Source: Madurella fahalii (Eukaryota > Ascomycota > Sordariomycetes > Sordariales). From it: a stretch of DNA of 64,000 nt. The stretch spans positions 3,844,001-3,908,000 of the forward strand of contig CM056874.1 in NCBI GenBank assembly GCA_029876055.1, written 5' to 3'. Below, in pieces: positions 23,494 through 32,751 of this stretch (position 1 is its first letter; the number at the start of each line of letters is the position of its first letter). A program made the position numbers and the translations under genes. Below the pieces are notes generated by a model. It saw only the letters and a list, made by a program, of their open reading frames with translations. It did no database searches and was not told the DNA's origin.

Positions 23494-24146
23494 ATGTCAG
23501 CAAACCCCGATTCAGTCGTCAACCAGGGCGAGTTCCATTCCAGTGTGCCGCCTGCGAAGCAATCGACCGGAGGTGTAAGTTTTTCAGTAAATCTTGAATC
23601 CATGAACCGGTTTTCTAACACAAAAGACCACAGCATCAACTCGGACAACAAGTGGGCAACGAAGCAGTTGACGAGTTCCGCGCCCAAACCTTCCCACCCG
23701 GAACCGCACCAAAGGAGCACACTTACCAGCCCAACCCGGTCAACGTGACTCCCGGCCAGGCCCTCAACCCGGATATGGACCCATCATCGCGCACCTCGGC
23801 TCTCAGCATGCCAGGTGCTACCAGCCAGGACGTGCACAACCAGAACACGTTCGCCAGGCCCATGGAAGGCCAGGTGAGTCGCGAGCTGCACAACCAGATA
23901 CCGGGCAAGAAGGGCGACGACAGGGCGCACGCGACGGGCCACCGCAAGAAGGAGAGGAGCGGTCTGGAAGGCGTGGGCGCCACGGCGACCACGTCGGACG
24001 AGACGGTCGAGGGACGGGCGAGAGCGCTCGGAGCAGACCTGCCCGAGGGTGTGGAAAGGGGAATCAAGGGCAAGGGCCCCGGCGCCGAGGAGACAATCCC
24101 CGCTTCGGCGACCGAGGTGGCATCAGAAAAGAGAAGGCCGGCTTAA
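23494..24146 (+). CDS. Conserved small hydrophilic fungal protein
   Basis: Two exons, 23494-23574 and 23634-24146, flank a 59-nt intron (GTAAGT...CACAG, with CTAAC upstream), phase 0. The product is 197 residues. Exon 1 gives MSANPDSVVNQGEFHSS. Exon 2 begins HQLGQQVGNEAVDEF and continues through FPPGTAPKEHTYQPNP to a Lys/Arg/Glu/Gly-rich tail. The protein is strongly hydrophilic, poor in Cys and Trp, and probably disordered, resembling LEA-like or stress-associated fungal proteins. The pattern of TFPPGTAP and QPNP followed by ALNPDM recurs, to my recollection, in uncharacterised ascomycete proteins. No enzyme motif is present and no function is assigned. Confidence 0.7.
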
Positions 24147-24346
24147 AATTGACGTTGAGTTGTCAAATGGGCGAGAAGATCTGAATAAGCGGCTGGAATT
24201 GGAAAATGATAAAGAGAGAAGAAGGCTATAACCCCCAAAATCGATGTATGCGTAGAATTTGTTACGATTTAAGAATGGGTGCAACTTGATGCCTTGCTCA
24301 GGCAAAAGGGAGGTGATTGACTCCACTTTCGAAGTGATGATGAAGC

Positions 24347-24350
24347 AAAA
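24347..24350 (-). terminator. RNA polymerase III T-run after tRNA-Gly
   Basis: Four T residues on the minus strand, 5 nt after the mature 3' end of the tRNA, match a minimal Pol III terminator. Confidence 0.5.
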
Positions 24351-24354
24351 GCAA

Positions 24355-24426
24355 TGCGTCAGCCGCGAATCGAACGCGGGGCCCATCGATGGCAACGATG
24401 GATTTTACCACTAAACCACTGACGCC
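24355..24426 (-). tRNA. tRNA-Gly (anticodon GCC)
   Basis: The minus strand folds into a complete 72-nt tRNA. The acceptor stem GGCGTCA pairs with the 3' TGACGC end, with discriminator A. The anticodon stem CATCG/CGATG closes the loop TTGCCAT (anticodon GCC), and the T arm CCGCG/CGCGG holds the loop TTCGATT. There is no intron and no encoded CCA, as expected for a nuclear eukaryotic tRNA. Confidence 0.95.
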
Positions 24427-25584
24427 GGCTGTGATTGTTGATAGCTGCAGCCGGGCAACGGCCCTACGAAGAGACCAGTCACTCCCACCGCTCCCCCTGA
24501 CGGATGGCACGAAGAACCGAATTAATAAGGAATCGTCTGGATGCGAGGGGTGAAATATCTAACTTTGTTCGTGCCGCTGCAGATCTATGAAGCAAATGCT
24601 ACCTGCCGGTATCGGCGAAGTCACGGTAGCAAAGACGATGCTAGGCATGGAGGATGCTCCGCACCCCGTCCTAAAATCTCGGGCTCCTTTCCGATAATTA
24701 TGAATTTGTAGAATCCGGAAGCTGCTTACCAGTCGGTTCCGGGTCCCGCGCAAGTCCTCCTCAACCTACCGCAGCGCTAGGAAAGGTTAGAAGTGCTCTA
24801 TTGATATCTCAGTCAAGGGGTCTCATTGAATATAAGGCACCCAAATACCTTAAGTAGTGGGGCGTACCTTATAAGGATATGGCCAGATCAGTATAATTAC
24901 TAGAAAAAGAATAAGGAGGATACAGTATTGAGTAAAGTTGTTTTCTGTACCTATTTTCTTACCTGAGGGCTTAGACGTATTACTTTTGGGGGCTTTGGTG
25001 TCTTTGGTGTGAACGGGTCTCAATGCCAGGAGTCAACCAACGAATTAGAAATGTATAGAATACTGCAGTGATCTTCTTATTGAGTGACAGCGATGCATGG
25101 ATGCATCTAGATCGGCCATGCTGCTCCCGAAATACCTGCGCTGACACTGTCAGGAACGCAACGTAGCGGCAAGGACAGTGGCACAGGGCCCCCTGAGCCA
25201 ATCGGCAGCACTTTCTCGCAGGTTTTGGACCCTAAACTAACAATCTCGGAACCTGTAACAACACCGCGCCTCAGCGGCACGCGCCGCATTAATGACTTTG
25301 GAAATCCTAGCGCCGCAGGCAACAAACAATCTTTCTCCACGTCACCATCTGATCACAACATACCTTAGGAAGCCATGGTCGGACGAAAAAAAATCAACCT
25401 TGGACCATTACCGCTCTATGTCCGGGGATTGCGAGCAAGGTCCACCCGTGTAACCTTTATGCTCGGAGAGATTCGAAAGAACGAGAATGAACTGATAGAC
25501 CTATAACACTAATAGAGCGAGGAAGTCAACAAGCCCACCCGGGATTGTGGCACCGGACAGCTGTCGCTCTTGGGTACCTTCAGG
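24427..25584. other. Intergenic region, partly AT-rich
   Basis: Between about 24780 and 24960 the sequence is AT-rich with stops in all frames, possibly a decayed repeat. A 43-codon frame starting at 25375 could in principle be an upstream exon of the CorA-like gene, but no convincing splice joins it. No other gene is visible. Confidence 0.4.
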
Positions 25585-28500
25585 ATGGGCAAGTTGAAGT
25601 CAGAAGGATGTCTGCCGGTCCCGCACGATGACCTGGTGCACTTCAGTCGCTGCCTCAAGTTCGACGAGCGCGACAGGTACGTTGAGAATGCGTCAGATAG
25701 TCTGCGCGGTAGGATTAGACATTGGCTGTCTCGGGTCGAACATGTCCGTTCCCAGGTGGATGTGCGGCCCGATGGCGAGTTCTGGACCACTCGGCTCGCT
25801 GACCACATGGCCGACTTCCGCTCCAAGCCCCAGCCCAGGAAAACCGAGGGGGCCCTGGCTAGAACACTCTCCCGTCTCCACATTGGAAGCAAGACTAGCC
25901 AAGTCCATGTCTCCAGCGTTCAAATCGGTCCGAAGACTATCACGCCGCGCACAAGCAACATAGCCGCAGTCTTAGCAAAAGCCCAACAAGGCCCCGGACA
26001 GGGTGCTGAGGAGCACGTCTACAAGGGCTTGCGGGCGGGCGCCGTCTACTTCAGGAACGGCGAGCCTTATTCTCACCCCAAGCTTCGGGACAGCTTTCCC
26101 GACCAAACAACACCACTGGCCGACCTTCTCGCAAAGGATAGCCACCGGAGCGTCCTGACAGAGCCATGTGAGGAGGATATGATTCGATGGTTTCACATTC
26201 CGGCCAACAACATGGCCTGGGTCGAGGTATGTGTGCTCCTGGCTGACCCTACTCATCAGCAGTGTTACTAACGCAGCTTCAGGAAGCCATTGCCCGCCAC
26301 TACAATGAGGATCGTCCCGGAAGAGGGGATCCGTTCGATAGATCTAGTAACAGTTCCAAAACTCGCGAGATCCTTCGAAGGGCCGGTTGGCGCGGCCACT
26401 GGAGAGAAAGTGTTGACTCCCATGGGGTGCCTCACACCCGTCAACTGGAACCGACTTGCGAGATCTTGAAAGCAGGGCCAGAGAGTCTCAACGCCATGTG
26501 CTTGTTCGTATGTAAAAACTATAAACCCCTCCGGTCTGCCGTCATCATCGACTAATTGTTGTCAGGCACCGTATCTTCACTGGGAGACAGAACAAGGCTG
26601 GGAGAGACAATCCAAGTCCATCGAACAGGCAACCCGGTCCATGATCCTGCGAAATTCCTCGGCCCTGAATGTCCGGGATCGCGTCGAAGACAATTTCCAC
26701 AACGAGCTGCGTGGTCATCATATAAACCAAACGTCACTATCCACCGTGGCTCATGAGACCATAGTGACGTCGAAGAATCACTTCCGCTCCATCACCATGC
26801 GCGCCAGCACGCGCCGTGGTGTTATCGGCAGAATCTTATTCTGCACCGCTCGAATATTTAAATTGATGGCGTCGTTTGAAGACGATGAGCTCGTGCGGGA
26901 CTACCTGTACGCAAGCCCGCCATTGCATCCTCGGCGGACCCTCCATCAGTCATTCAACCACTATGCAAACTTTCTGCGCGATACCAAAAAGCTAGATCAG
27001 AATCAAATCGTCTACAAGGCCACGGCTGGACATCGGAACGCGGCAAGCCGAGGATGCCGCGGCTGGTGCCATTGCTCAGATTGCAATGCAGAACGGGCCG
27101 CGGTTCCAAAGCTGCTGATGGTGGATCAGCTGTGGGTGTTTGTATTAGATCAGAGTGAGCGTCTGCCTCATAGCATTGACAAGAGCCAGCAACTAATACT
27201 TAACAGACACCATCATCACCAGCTTTCCACAACGATGGGGATCATACTTTGCTAGTGATCCATCCGGGGTGTATACCCGCGTTCTGAAACAGATAAGAGA
27301 CGGCGACCGAGACATTAGCAACCCATATGACTTGGTCCTGACCGTGTTCGACGTCTGCTGTCGCGTGTTTCACGAGAACCTGGCCTTTGCAGATCGCCAG
27401 CCTCTGTTGAACTATATCTTCAATGACTCGCTCAATTTCGTGGTACGCAACATATCCCCCTCTGCTAATTGCTTTGCACTTCTCCTGAAAATGCTGTAGG
27501 CAACAAGAGAGCTTGCAGCCCGTCAAGAGCTCGCCGCGTTCGCGCAGGACATCTGGGCGGCCTATAGCTCTCCCGACAGAGCTCGAATCGCGGAGACACA
27601 TAAGGTCATTATGAACATCAACCCCGAGGCCGGCCTTTTGAGGCAGGCCGACAACATCCTGAGCGACCTCCGTGTCATTCGTGAGATCAAATTGATCCAG
27701 CGGGAGATCCTTAAGCGGTACCACACCAACGTCGCCCGGGAGCTGGTGCCCAAGTATGGTTTACGTATCAATATCGAACCGCACACACCAGCACCACGCG
27801 ACCTCAAGCGCATGCGCGAGGCGCTCTACGACGACCAAGAGCTACCCGCAGAGCAACGGTCGATCGCAACCTCGACCCTCGAGTGGGCCCACGACTCGGA
27901 GTTATTCCTGTCCGAACAGTACAAGCACATTGACGGGGTGTACTCGGCCGCCGAGCAGTGCCACAAGCGGCTGGAGGAACTCCTCGCCACCAAGACCCAA
28001 TATGCCGCCATCATCTCCGCCCGGGAAGCCGTAGCCAATGGCGTGGAGCAGTTGAATCAGGGCAAGTCCATCATGCTGTTCTCAGTGCTGAGCATCATCT
28101 TTGTAAGCGACCGATCCCAATCCCATCCCCATCTCCACCCTTTCCCACACCCCCCCCCCCCCCCACAAAAAAAAAAAAAAAACCTCTGATCTAACAATCC
28201 CTACCCTTCCAGCTCCCGCTCTCCTTCATAGCGAGCATCTTCGGCATGAACATCCAGGACTACCGGATCGGCCTCGGCACGCTCGCCGAGGAGCTGTACT
28301 ACGTGTTTGGCGTGTCCGCCGCCGTCATCTTCGTCGCGCTGCTCCTGGTGTTTGACAAGTTCTCGCTCGCCCTGCTGCTCTACTGCGTCAATGTGCCGGC
28401 GAAGTGGGCTATGAGCCGGCTGGCCATGTGGCAGCCGGGCCCGCTGCGGCGCGCCCTCAACTACCGCACGCTCAACGAGAGGCGCGTGCGGACGATTCGG

Positions 28501-28653
28501 CACATGGAGGAGGAGATGGAGAGGGAGAGGGTGGTGAGGGATACGAAGTTGTTTTGGAAGACGGTCGAGGCCGAGCAGGCGAGGCGGAGGGCGGGGGTGG
28601 ATGGGGAGAGAACGGGTGGGGGGAGGGTGAAGAGCGGGGGGTTTGAGGTGTAA
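25585..28653 (+). CDS. CorA-like Mg2+ transporter-family protein
   Basis: Six exons are inferred: 25585-26226, 26283-26507, 26566-27154, 27207-27442, 27500-28102 and 28213-28653. The joins (GTATGT, GTATGT, GTGAGC, GTACGC and GTAAGC donors) are all phase-consistent and give about 911 residues. The long N-terminal cytoplasmic part carries fungal CorA-like hallmarks: PRRTLHQSF followed by DQNQIVYK, MVDQLWVFVLD, and TIITSFPQRWG. A coiled-coil region leads to two C-terminal membrane helices. The first ends in the conserved GMN pore signature (SFIASIFGMN), and the second is VSAAVIFVALLLVF. A charged C-terminal tail follows. Family members move or sense divalent cations, but ion selectivity cannot be read from sequence. 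The start is uncertain: the Met at 25585 is the first in frame, and an additional 5' exon is possible. Confidence 0.85.
28150..28182. repeat. Homopolymer pair (C15 then A16) inside an intron
   Basis: A run of 15 C followed by AC and 16 A lies in the fifth intron of the CorA-like gene. It is low-complexity sequence and its length is prone to sequencing or assembly error. Confidence 0.8.
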
Positions 28654-28925
28654 TTAGTTCTAGTGTTTTCTGACTTTTGATGATGTTGATTATAGAGGTT
28701 GGGGGAAGCGTAGGCGTTGAACCGGTTGCTTAATTATTAGACGAGAATGCTAGCTTGGCCTGTAAGGGAGGTAATTGCGTATACGGGACGAAGCGGGAAC
28801 CGGGTTTGGGACAATATTTGTAGCAATTACATTTGACACCTTATGATATAGTTATGCCTACAAAGTATAATTAATTACTTAGGATGAAATATAGCCTCAG
28901 TTAGCGGCATGAGCTGCATGAGGTA
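28654..28925. other. Convergent 3' ends, AT-rich
   Basis: A 272-bp AT-rich spacer between the convergent CorA-like and HTD2-like genes. No feature beyond probable 3' untranslated ends. Confidence 0.4.
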
Positions 28926-30229
28926 TCAATCCCTTCTAGCAACAATCTCCCCCTTCATACAGACAACATCCCCTTTCTTGACCAGCAATTCATATCTAGG
29001 TTCCTCCCCGCCTTTTACCGCAGATGTGATGATCCTGTACGGTTCTTGGGCATAGACCGGCGCAGTCGCCCTGTACGTAATCTCCTTGAGCCGCAACCCA
29101 TCTCGCCCATGGACGTCACGCCAGTAATCCAGCATGTTAATCAAATTCAGTGGGCCGTGCACCACCACGTCTGGATGGCCCTCGACGTCGCGCGTCCAGC
29201 TCTCGTTGTAATCTACAGGCGGCTGTTAGTCACCGTATGTCTGCGCTCCCAGTTTCGACCGTCCTCAAGAGCCTGAGGAGGACATGACCTACGGATCTTG
29301 TGCGCATTAAACGTCAGCGCCGAGAACCCAAACAGGGCCACCGGCGACCAGCTCATGTGGCGCTCGAGGAAGCCCGACGGTGACTCGGCAGCCGGGACGT
29401 CCCACAGCCGCGACTTGTCATGCCTCCGCGGTGCGGCCGTATCTAGTCCGATATCTCTGTTCACATTTACCCCGACAGCCGCCTCAACGGGGGGTCGAAA
29501 GATCCAAGACCTAGTCGCAGCCATCGCCATCTCATTCAGCCGCCAAACCCCTCCAGATCCTCCCACCAAAGCCATCAGGAAAAAAAAAAAAAAGGAAGAA
29601 ACTCACCTCCGATCAACAACAGCCGTCCCCTTTCCCCCACTACCACCGCCATTACTAGTAACAACCCTAAACTCCTTCTCCACCTCCACAACCACCATCC
29701 CCGCGCCATCCCTCCCCCTCTTCCCCTCGGCCCCGACCACCCTCGTAACCTCCTCCACCTCATCCCCCACCCTCAACCTCGTACCTTTCCCCCCATCCAC
29801 CCACCTGACCCTCCCACCCGCCCACATGCGCCTGGTGAAGGGACGGGGCGCGTTGAAGAGGGTGTCCGTCCCGTCCGGGGCGAGCGCGGCCTCCGCCTGG
29901 GACGGCGTGAAGTACACGAGGTGGTAGCCGGGGGGCAGCGGGGTGGCGGGCGGGGGCGGGCCGCGGGAGACGTCGCGGCCGGGGTGGAGCTCGCGGCGGC
30001 CGAGGGTGAGGGAGAGTTTCTGGAGCTGGTTGGCGTCGAGGGTCTGGCGGCGGCGGTGGGGGCTGTGGGGGGCGCAGGCGAGGAATTGCTGCGCTGCGTG
30101 GACGGCGGCGGCTGGGGGAGCGGGAGCAGGAGGAGGAGGAGGGGTGGAGGAACTTGAATAGCGCTGGAATTGGGACTGGGACTGGAGGCGGAGGATGGGC
30201 ATACGGGGTCGGGCGCGCGGTGCGGCCAT
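28926..30229 (-). CDS. HTD2/MaoC-type 3-hydroxyacyl-thioester dehydratase, mitochondrial
   Basis: Three exons, 30229-29607, 29510-29293 and 29212-28926, are joined in phase (GTGAGT...CTAG and GTAGGT...TGTAG) to give 375 residues. The N-terminus is rich in Arg, Ser and Pro, like a mitochondrial targeting sequence. The N-terminal hot-dog half has GYHLVYFTP followed by DGTD and PFTRRMWAGG. Splicing then joins RRSWIFRPP and brings together the block FNAHKIHYNESW with VVHGPLNLINML, the hydratase half typical of fungal HTD2 and mesaconyl-CoA hydratase-like proteins. HTD2 dehydrates 3-hydroxyacyl-thioesters in mitochondrial type II fatty acid synthesis. The exact thioester substrate is inferred. The first intron contains a run of at least 14 T (minus strand). 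It is divergent from an acyl-CoA dehydrogenase. Confidence 0.85.
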
Positions 30230-30582
30230 GGTGAAGGTGGAGATGTGGTTGTGGTTTTGAGGGAGGGATGGCGTTGGTATTGTTTGTGGGCGGGATGGTG
30301 ATTGGGTACCTTACCTCCCTACCCAAGGTGGCTATTACTGGTCGTTTGGGATTCGGTTCTTGGCCCGAGGATGGATCTGGGGAAGTGTTTTACTCGACCT
30401 GGGGATGCCAGCACTGAATCGGTGCCCGCTGATTGTGGGGTTGCAGGAGCTCCGGGCGCCCCGCTTCAGGCGGGCCTCCAGGGGTGATCGGCCGGTCCCG
30501 CCAAGCAGAGTGTTCCCATCAGAGAGCCATCGTGAGTGTAGCTGCAATGCCCGAGGAATAACTCTGACCATTTCGGATCCGG
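30230..30582. promoter_or_regulatory. Shared 353-bp promoter of dehydratase and acyl-CoA dehydrogenase
   Basis: The two start codons face away from each other across only 353 bp, so their promoters must overlap. I see no clear TATA box. Co-regulation is an inference from arrangement and related metabolism. Confidence 0.55.
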
Positions 30583-31956
30583 GTGGCATTTGGCACTCCA
30601 ATGATAATCCGGGACTCACTTTGCGCCATGGCACGGTGCTCCATCCCCGCGCGTGGTCTTCTGCGGACAACGCTGGAACGCGCGCTGGTTAATCCAAACC
30701 CGTCTTTCACAAACCGCGGCTGCCGGTTTTCCACCTCGGCACGGCGCCCCCTCATGGCCACGGCCGGTTTCACCGAGACGCAGCTCACGGTCCGCGAGGC
30801 TGTGGCACAATTATGCTCCCAGTTCCCCAATACCTACTGGCAGGAACGCGATCAAAAGGAAGAAGACCCCAAGGACTTCCATGCCGCCCTGGCCAAGGAT
30901 GGCTGGCTCGGCATCGCGCTGCCCGAGTCGCTGGGCGGATCCGGCCTGGGCATCTCGGAAGCCACCATCATGATGCAGACCATTGCCGAGTCTGGCGCGG
31001 GCATGGCAGGGGCCCAGTCCATCCATGCCAACGTCTACGCGACGCAGCCGCTGGCACGCTTCGGCAACGACGAACAACTCCGGAGCACAATTCCGAACAT
31101 CGTGTCGGGCAAATGGCGCGTCTGCTTTGGTGTGACCGAGCCCAACTCGGGTCTCGATACGTTGAGATTGTCCACCGCGGCCGTGAAGCAACCCGACGGC
31201 TCTTACAAGGTGTCAGGGCAGAAGATCTGGATCACGTGCGCTCAGGTGGCATCCAAAATGATCCTTCTCGCCAGGACGACGCCGCTCGAGAAGGTGAAGA
31301 AGCCGAGCGAGGGCCTATCACTATTCTGCATCGACCTCGACCGGTCACGAACGGGTCTGGAGATGCGGCGGATCAAGAAGATGGGGGGAAGGGCGGTGGA
31401 CGCCAACGAAGTCTTTTTTGATCATTACAGCATACCCGCCGATGCACTCGTCGGCGCCGAGGGCCAGGGCTTCAAGATGATCCTGCACGGCATGAACGCA
31501 GAGCGGTGTCTCCTCGCCGGGGAGGCGCTTGGTCTGGGATACGCAGCACTAGGGAAGGCAACAGGATACGCACGAGAGAGGAAGGTATTCCAACGGCCGA
31601 TTGGGCAGAACCAGGGCATTGCTCATCCTCTGGCCGACGTGTACATGCGGTTGGAGGCGGCCAAGCTCACAACGTACCATGCAGTTCGCCTGTACGATGA
31701 CAGCAAGGCGGACTCTTCGATCCGGCCAGACGCGGTGGGCGTGGCATGCAACAGCGCAAAGTACCTAGCGGCCGAGGCAGCCTTCGCTGCTTGCGAGAGA
31801 GCCGTCCTGACGCACGGCGGCATGGGCTACGCGCTCGAGTACGACGTGGAGCGCTACTTCCGCGAGTGCCTGGTCCCCCGCATCGCTCCCATCAGCCGCG
31901 AGATGATTTTGAATTACATTAGCGAAAGGGTGCTCAACCTGCCCAGGAGCTATTAG
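30583..31956 (+). CDS. Acyl-CoA dehydrogenase, mitochondrial
   Basis: A single-exon protein of 457 residues. Residues 1-55 are Arg/Ser-rich without acidic runs (ARCSIPARGLLRTT and later GCRFSTSARRP), a mitochondrial presequence. The acyl-CoA dehydrogenase fold follows: an N-terminal helical domain with LPESLGGSGLGIS, the flavin/substrate signature CFGVTEPNSGLDT, the middle beta domain (SGQKIWITCA), and the C-terminal helical domain with ALTHGGMGY-like VLTHGGMGYALEYDVERY. The C-terminal EGT-type catalytic Glu of short- and medium-chain enzymes is absent: that region reads LVPRIAPISRE. The candidate base is Glu307 in MNAERCLLAGE, where isovaleryl-CoA dehydrogenase-type enzymes carry theirs. I infer a branched-chain or non-classical substrate. 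The start could also be the Met at 30628. Confidence 0.9.
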   Translation: MAFGTPMIIRDSLCAMARCSIPARGLLRTTLERALVNPNPSFTNRGCRFSTSARRPLMATAGFTETQLTVREAVAQLCSQFPNTYWQERDQKEEDPKDFHAALAKDGWLGIALPESLGGSGLGISEATIMMQTIAESGAGMAGAQSIHANVYATQPLARFGNDEQLRSTIPNIVSGKWRVCFGVTEPNSGLDTLRLSTAAVKQPDGSYKVSGQKIWITCAQVASKMILLARTTPLEKVKKPSEGLSLFCIDLDRSRTGLEMRRIKKMGGRAVDANEVFFDHYSIPADALVGAEGQGFKMILHGMNAERCLLAGEALGLGYAALGKATGYARERKVFQRPIGQNQGIAHPLADVYMRLEAAKLTTYHAVRLYDDSKADSSIRPDAVGVACNSAKYLAAEAAFAACERAVLTHGGMGYALEYDVERYFRECLVPRIAPISREMILNYISERVLNLPRSY

Positions 31957-32751
31957 ACTCGAATTCCGGGGCGACGATGCTGCTCCCTAGGTATGGCGTG
32001 GTGGTGAGGCATTAATTATCCACCCATCTGCCGCATTTGGTGCTCCAGAGCATGATGCTGCCTACCTTAAGGCAAGGTAACTTAGTTGCATGGTATTGTA
32101 CAGTACCAAACTGCAGGGCCTGGCTACATTGTCAGCCTTCTTCCACGAGATGATTCGATGAATCGATGGGTTGAGGGGGTCTGGTACTTCTCCGAGTCGG
32201 ATTAAATATGTCTGCCAAGCCTGGCTGTCTCAACCATGTCACATCGCTGGATTCACTGACCATGCTTTACCCCTCAAATCGCCAGAGTCAACTCTAAAAA
32301 CTCCCCCAAAATTTAGGCAGCAAGGCAGAGGCAGATGCCTACGATCATTGATTACCTTACCCACCTCCCTAAACCAACCTCATGTTTGTTCGCTAGTGCA
32401 TAACTTCAATTAAGCCAGAGTAACCAACAAACTCGCGATTTTAACGAAATAGCCTCTGATTTTATAAGAGAGAAAGAACAACGATAGGAATAAGATCCAG
32501 GTACTCGTTACTCATTTATTTCTAAACTGCTAGTTCCAGAACTGTTTCTCGGCCGGAAAGCTACTGTTTCCTGAATCTGGAACAAGAGCAGCCTCCTCCT
32601 AGAGACCGCGCTGGCAACCAAACTTTAACCACTGCAACGTTGGATTGTACTCCACCGGTTATACAAATCTCAACCCAGATCCGCAGCGCCTACCCGTCGT
32701 GGCAACAGCCCACTATCCACTACCTTACCTCACCTGTTACCGAGCGTCATC
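31957..32751. other. Intergenic region upstream of the TIR-like protein gene
   Basis: No gene is visible. An imperfect palindrome (taccttaaggcaaggta) sits near 32060-32076, and the stretch from about 32400 to 32540 is AT-rich. The last 100 bases are the CA/CT-rich leader of the next gene. Confidence 0.4.
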
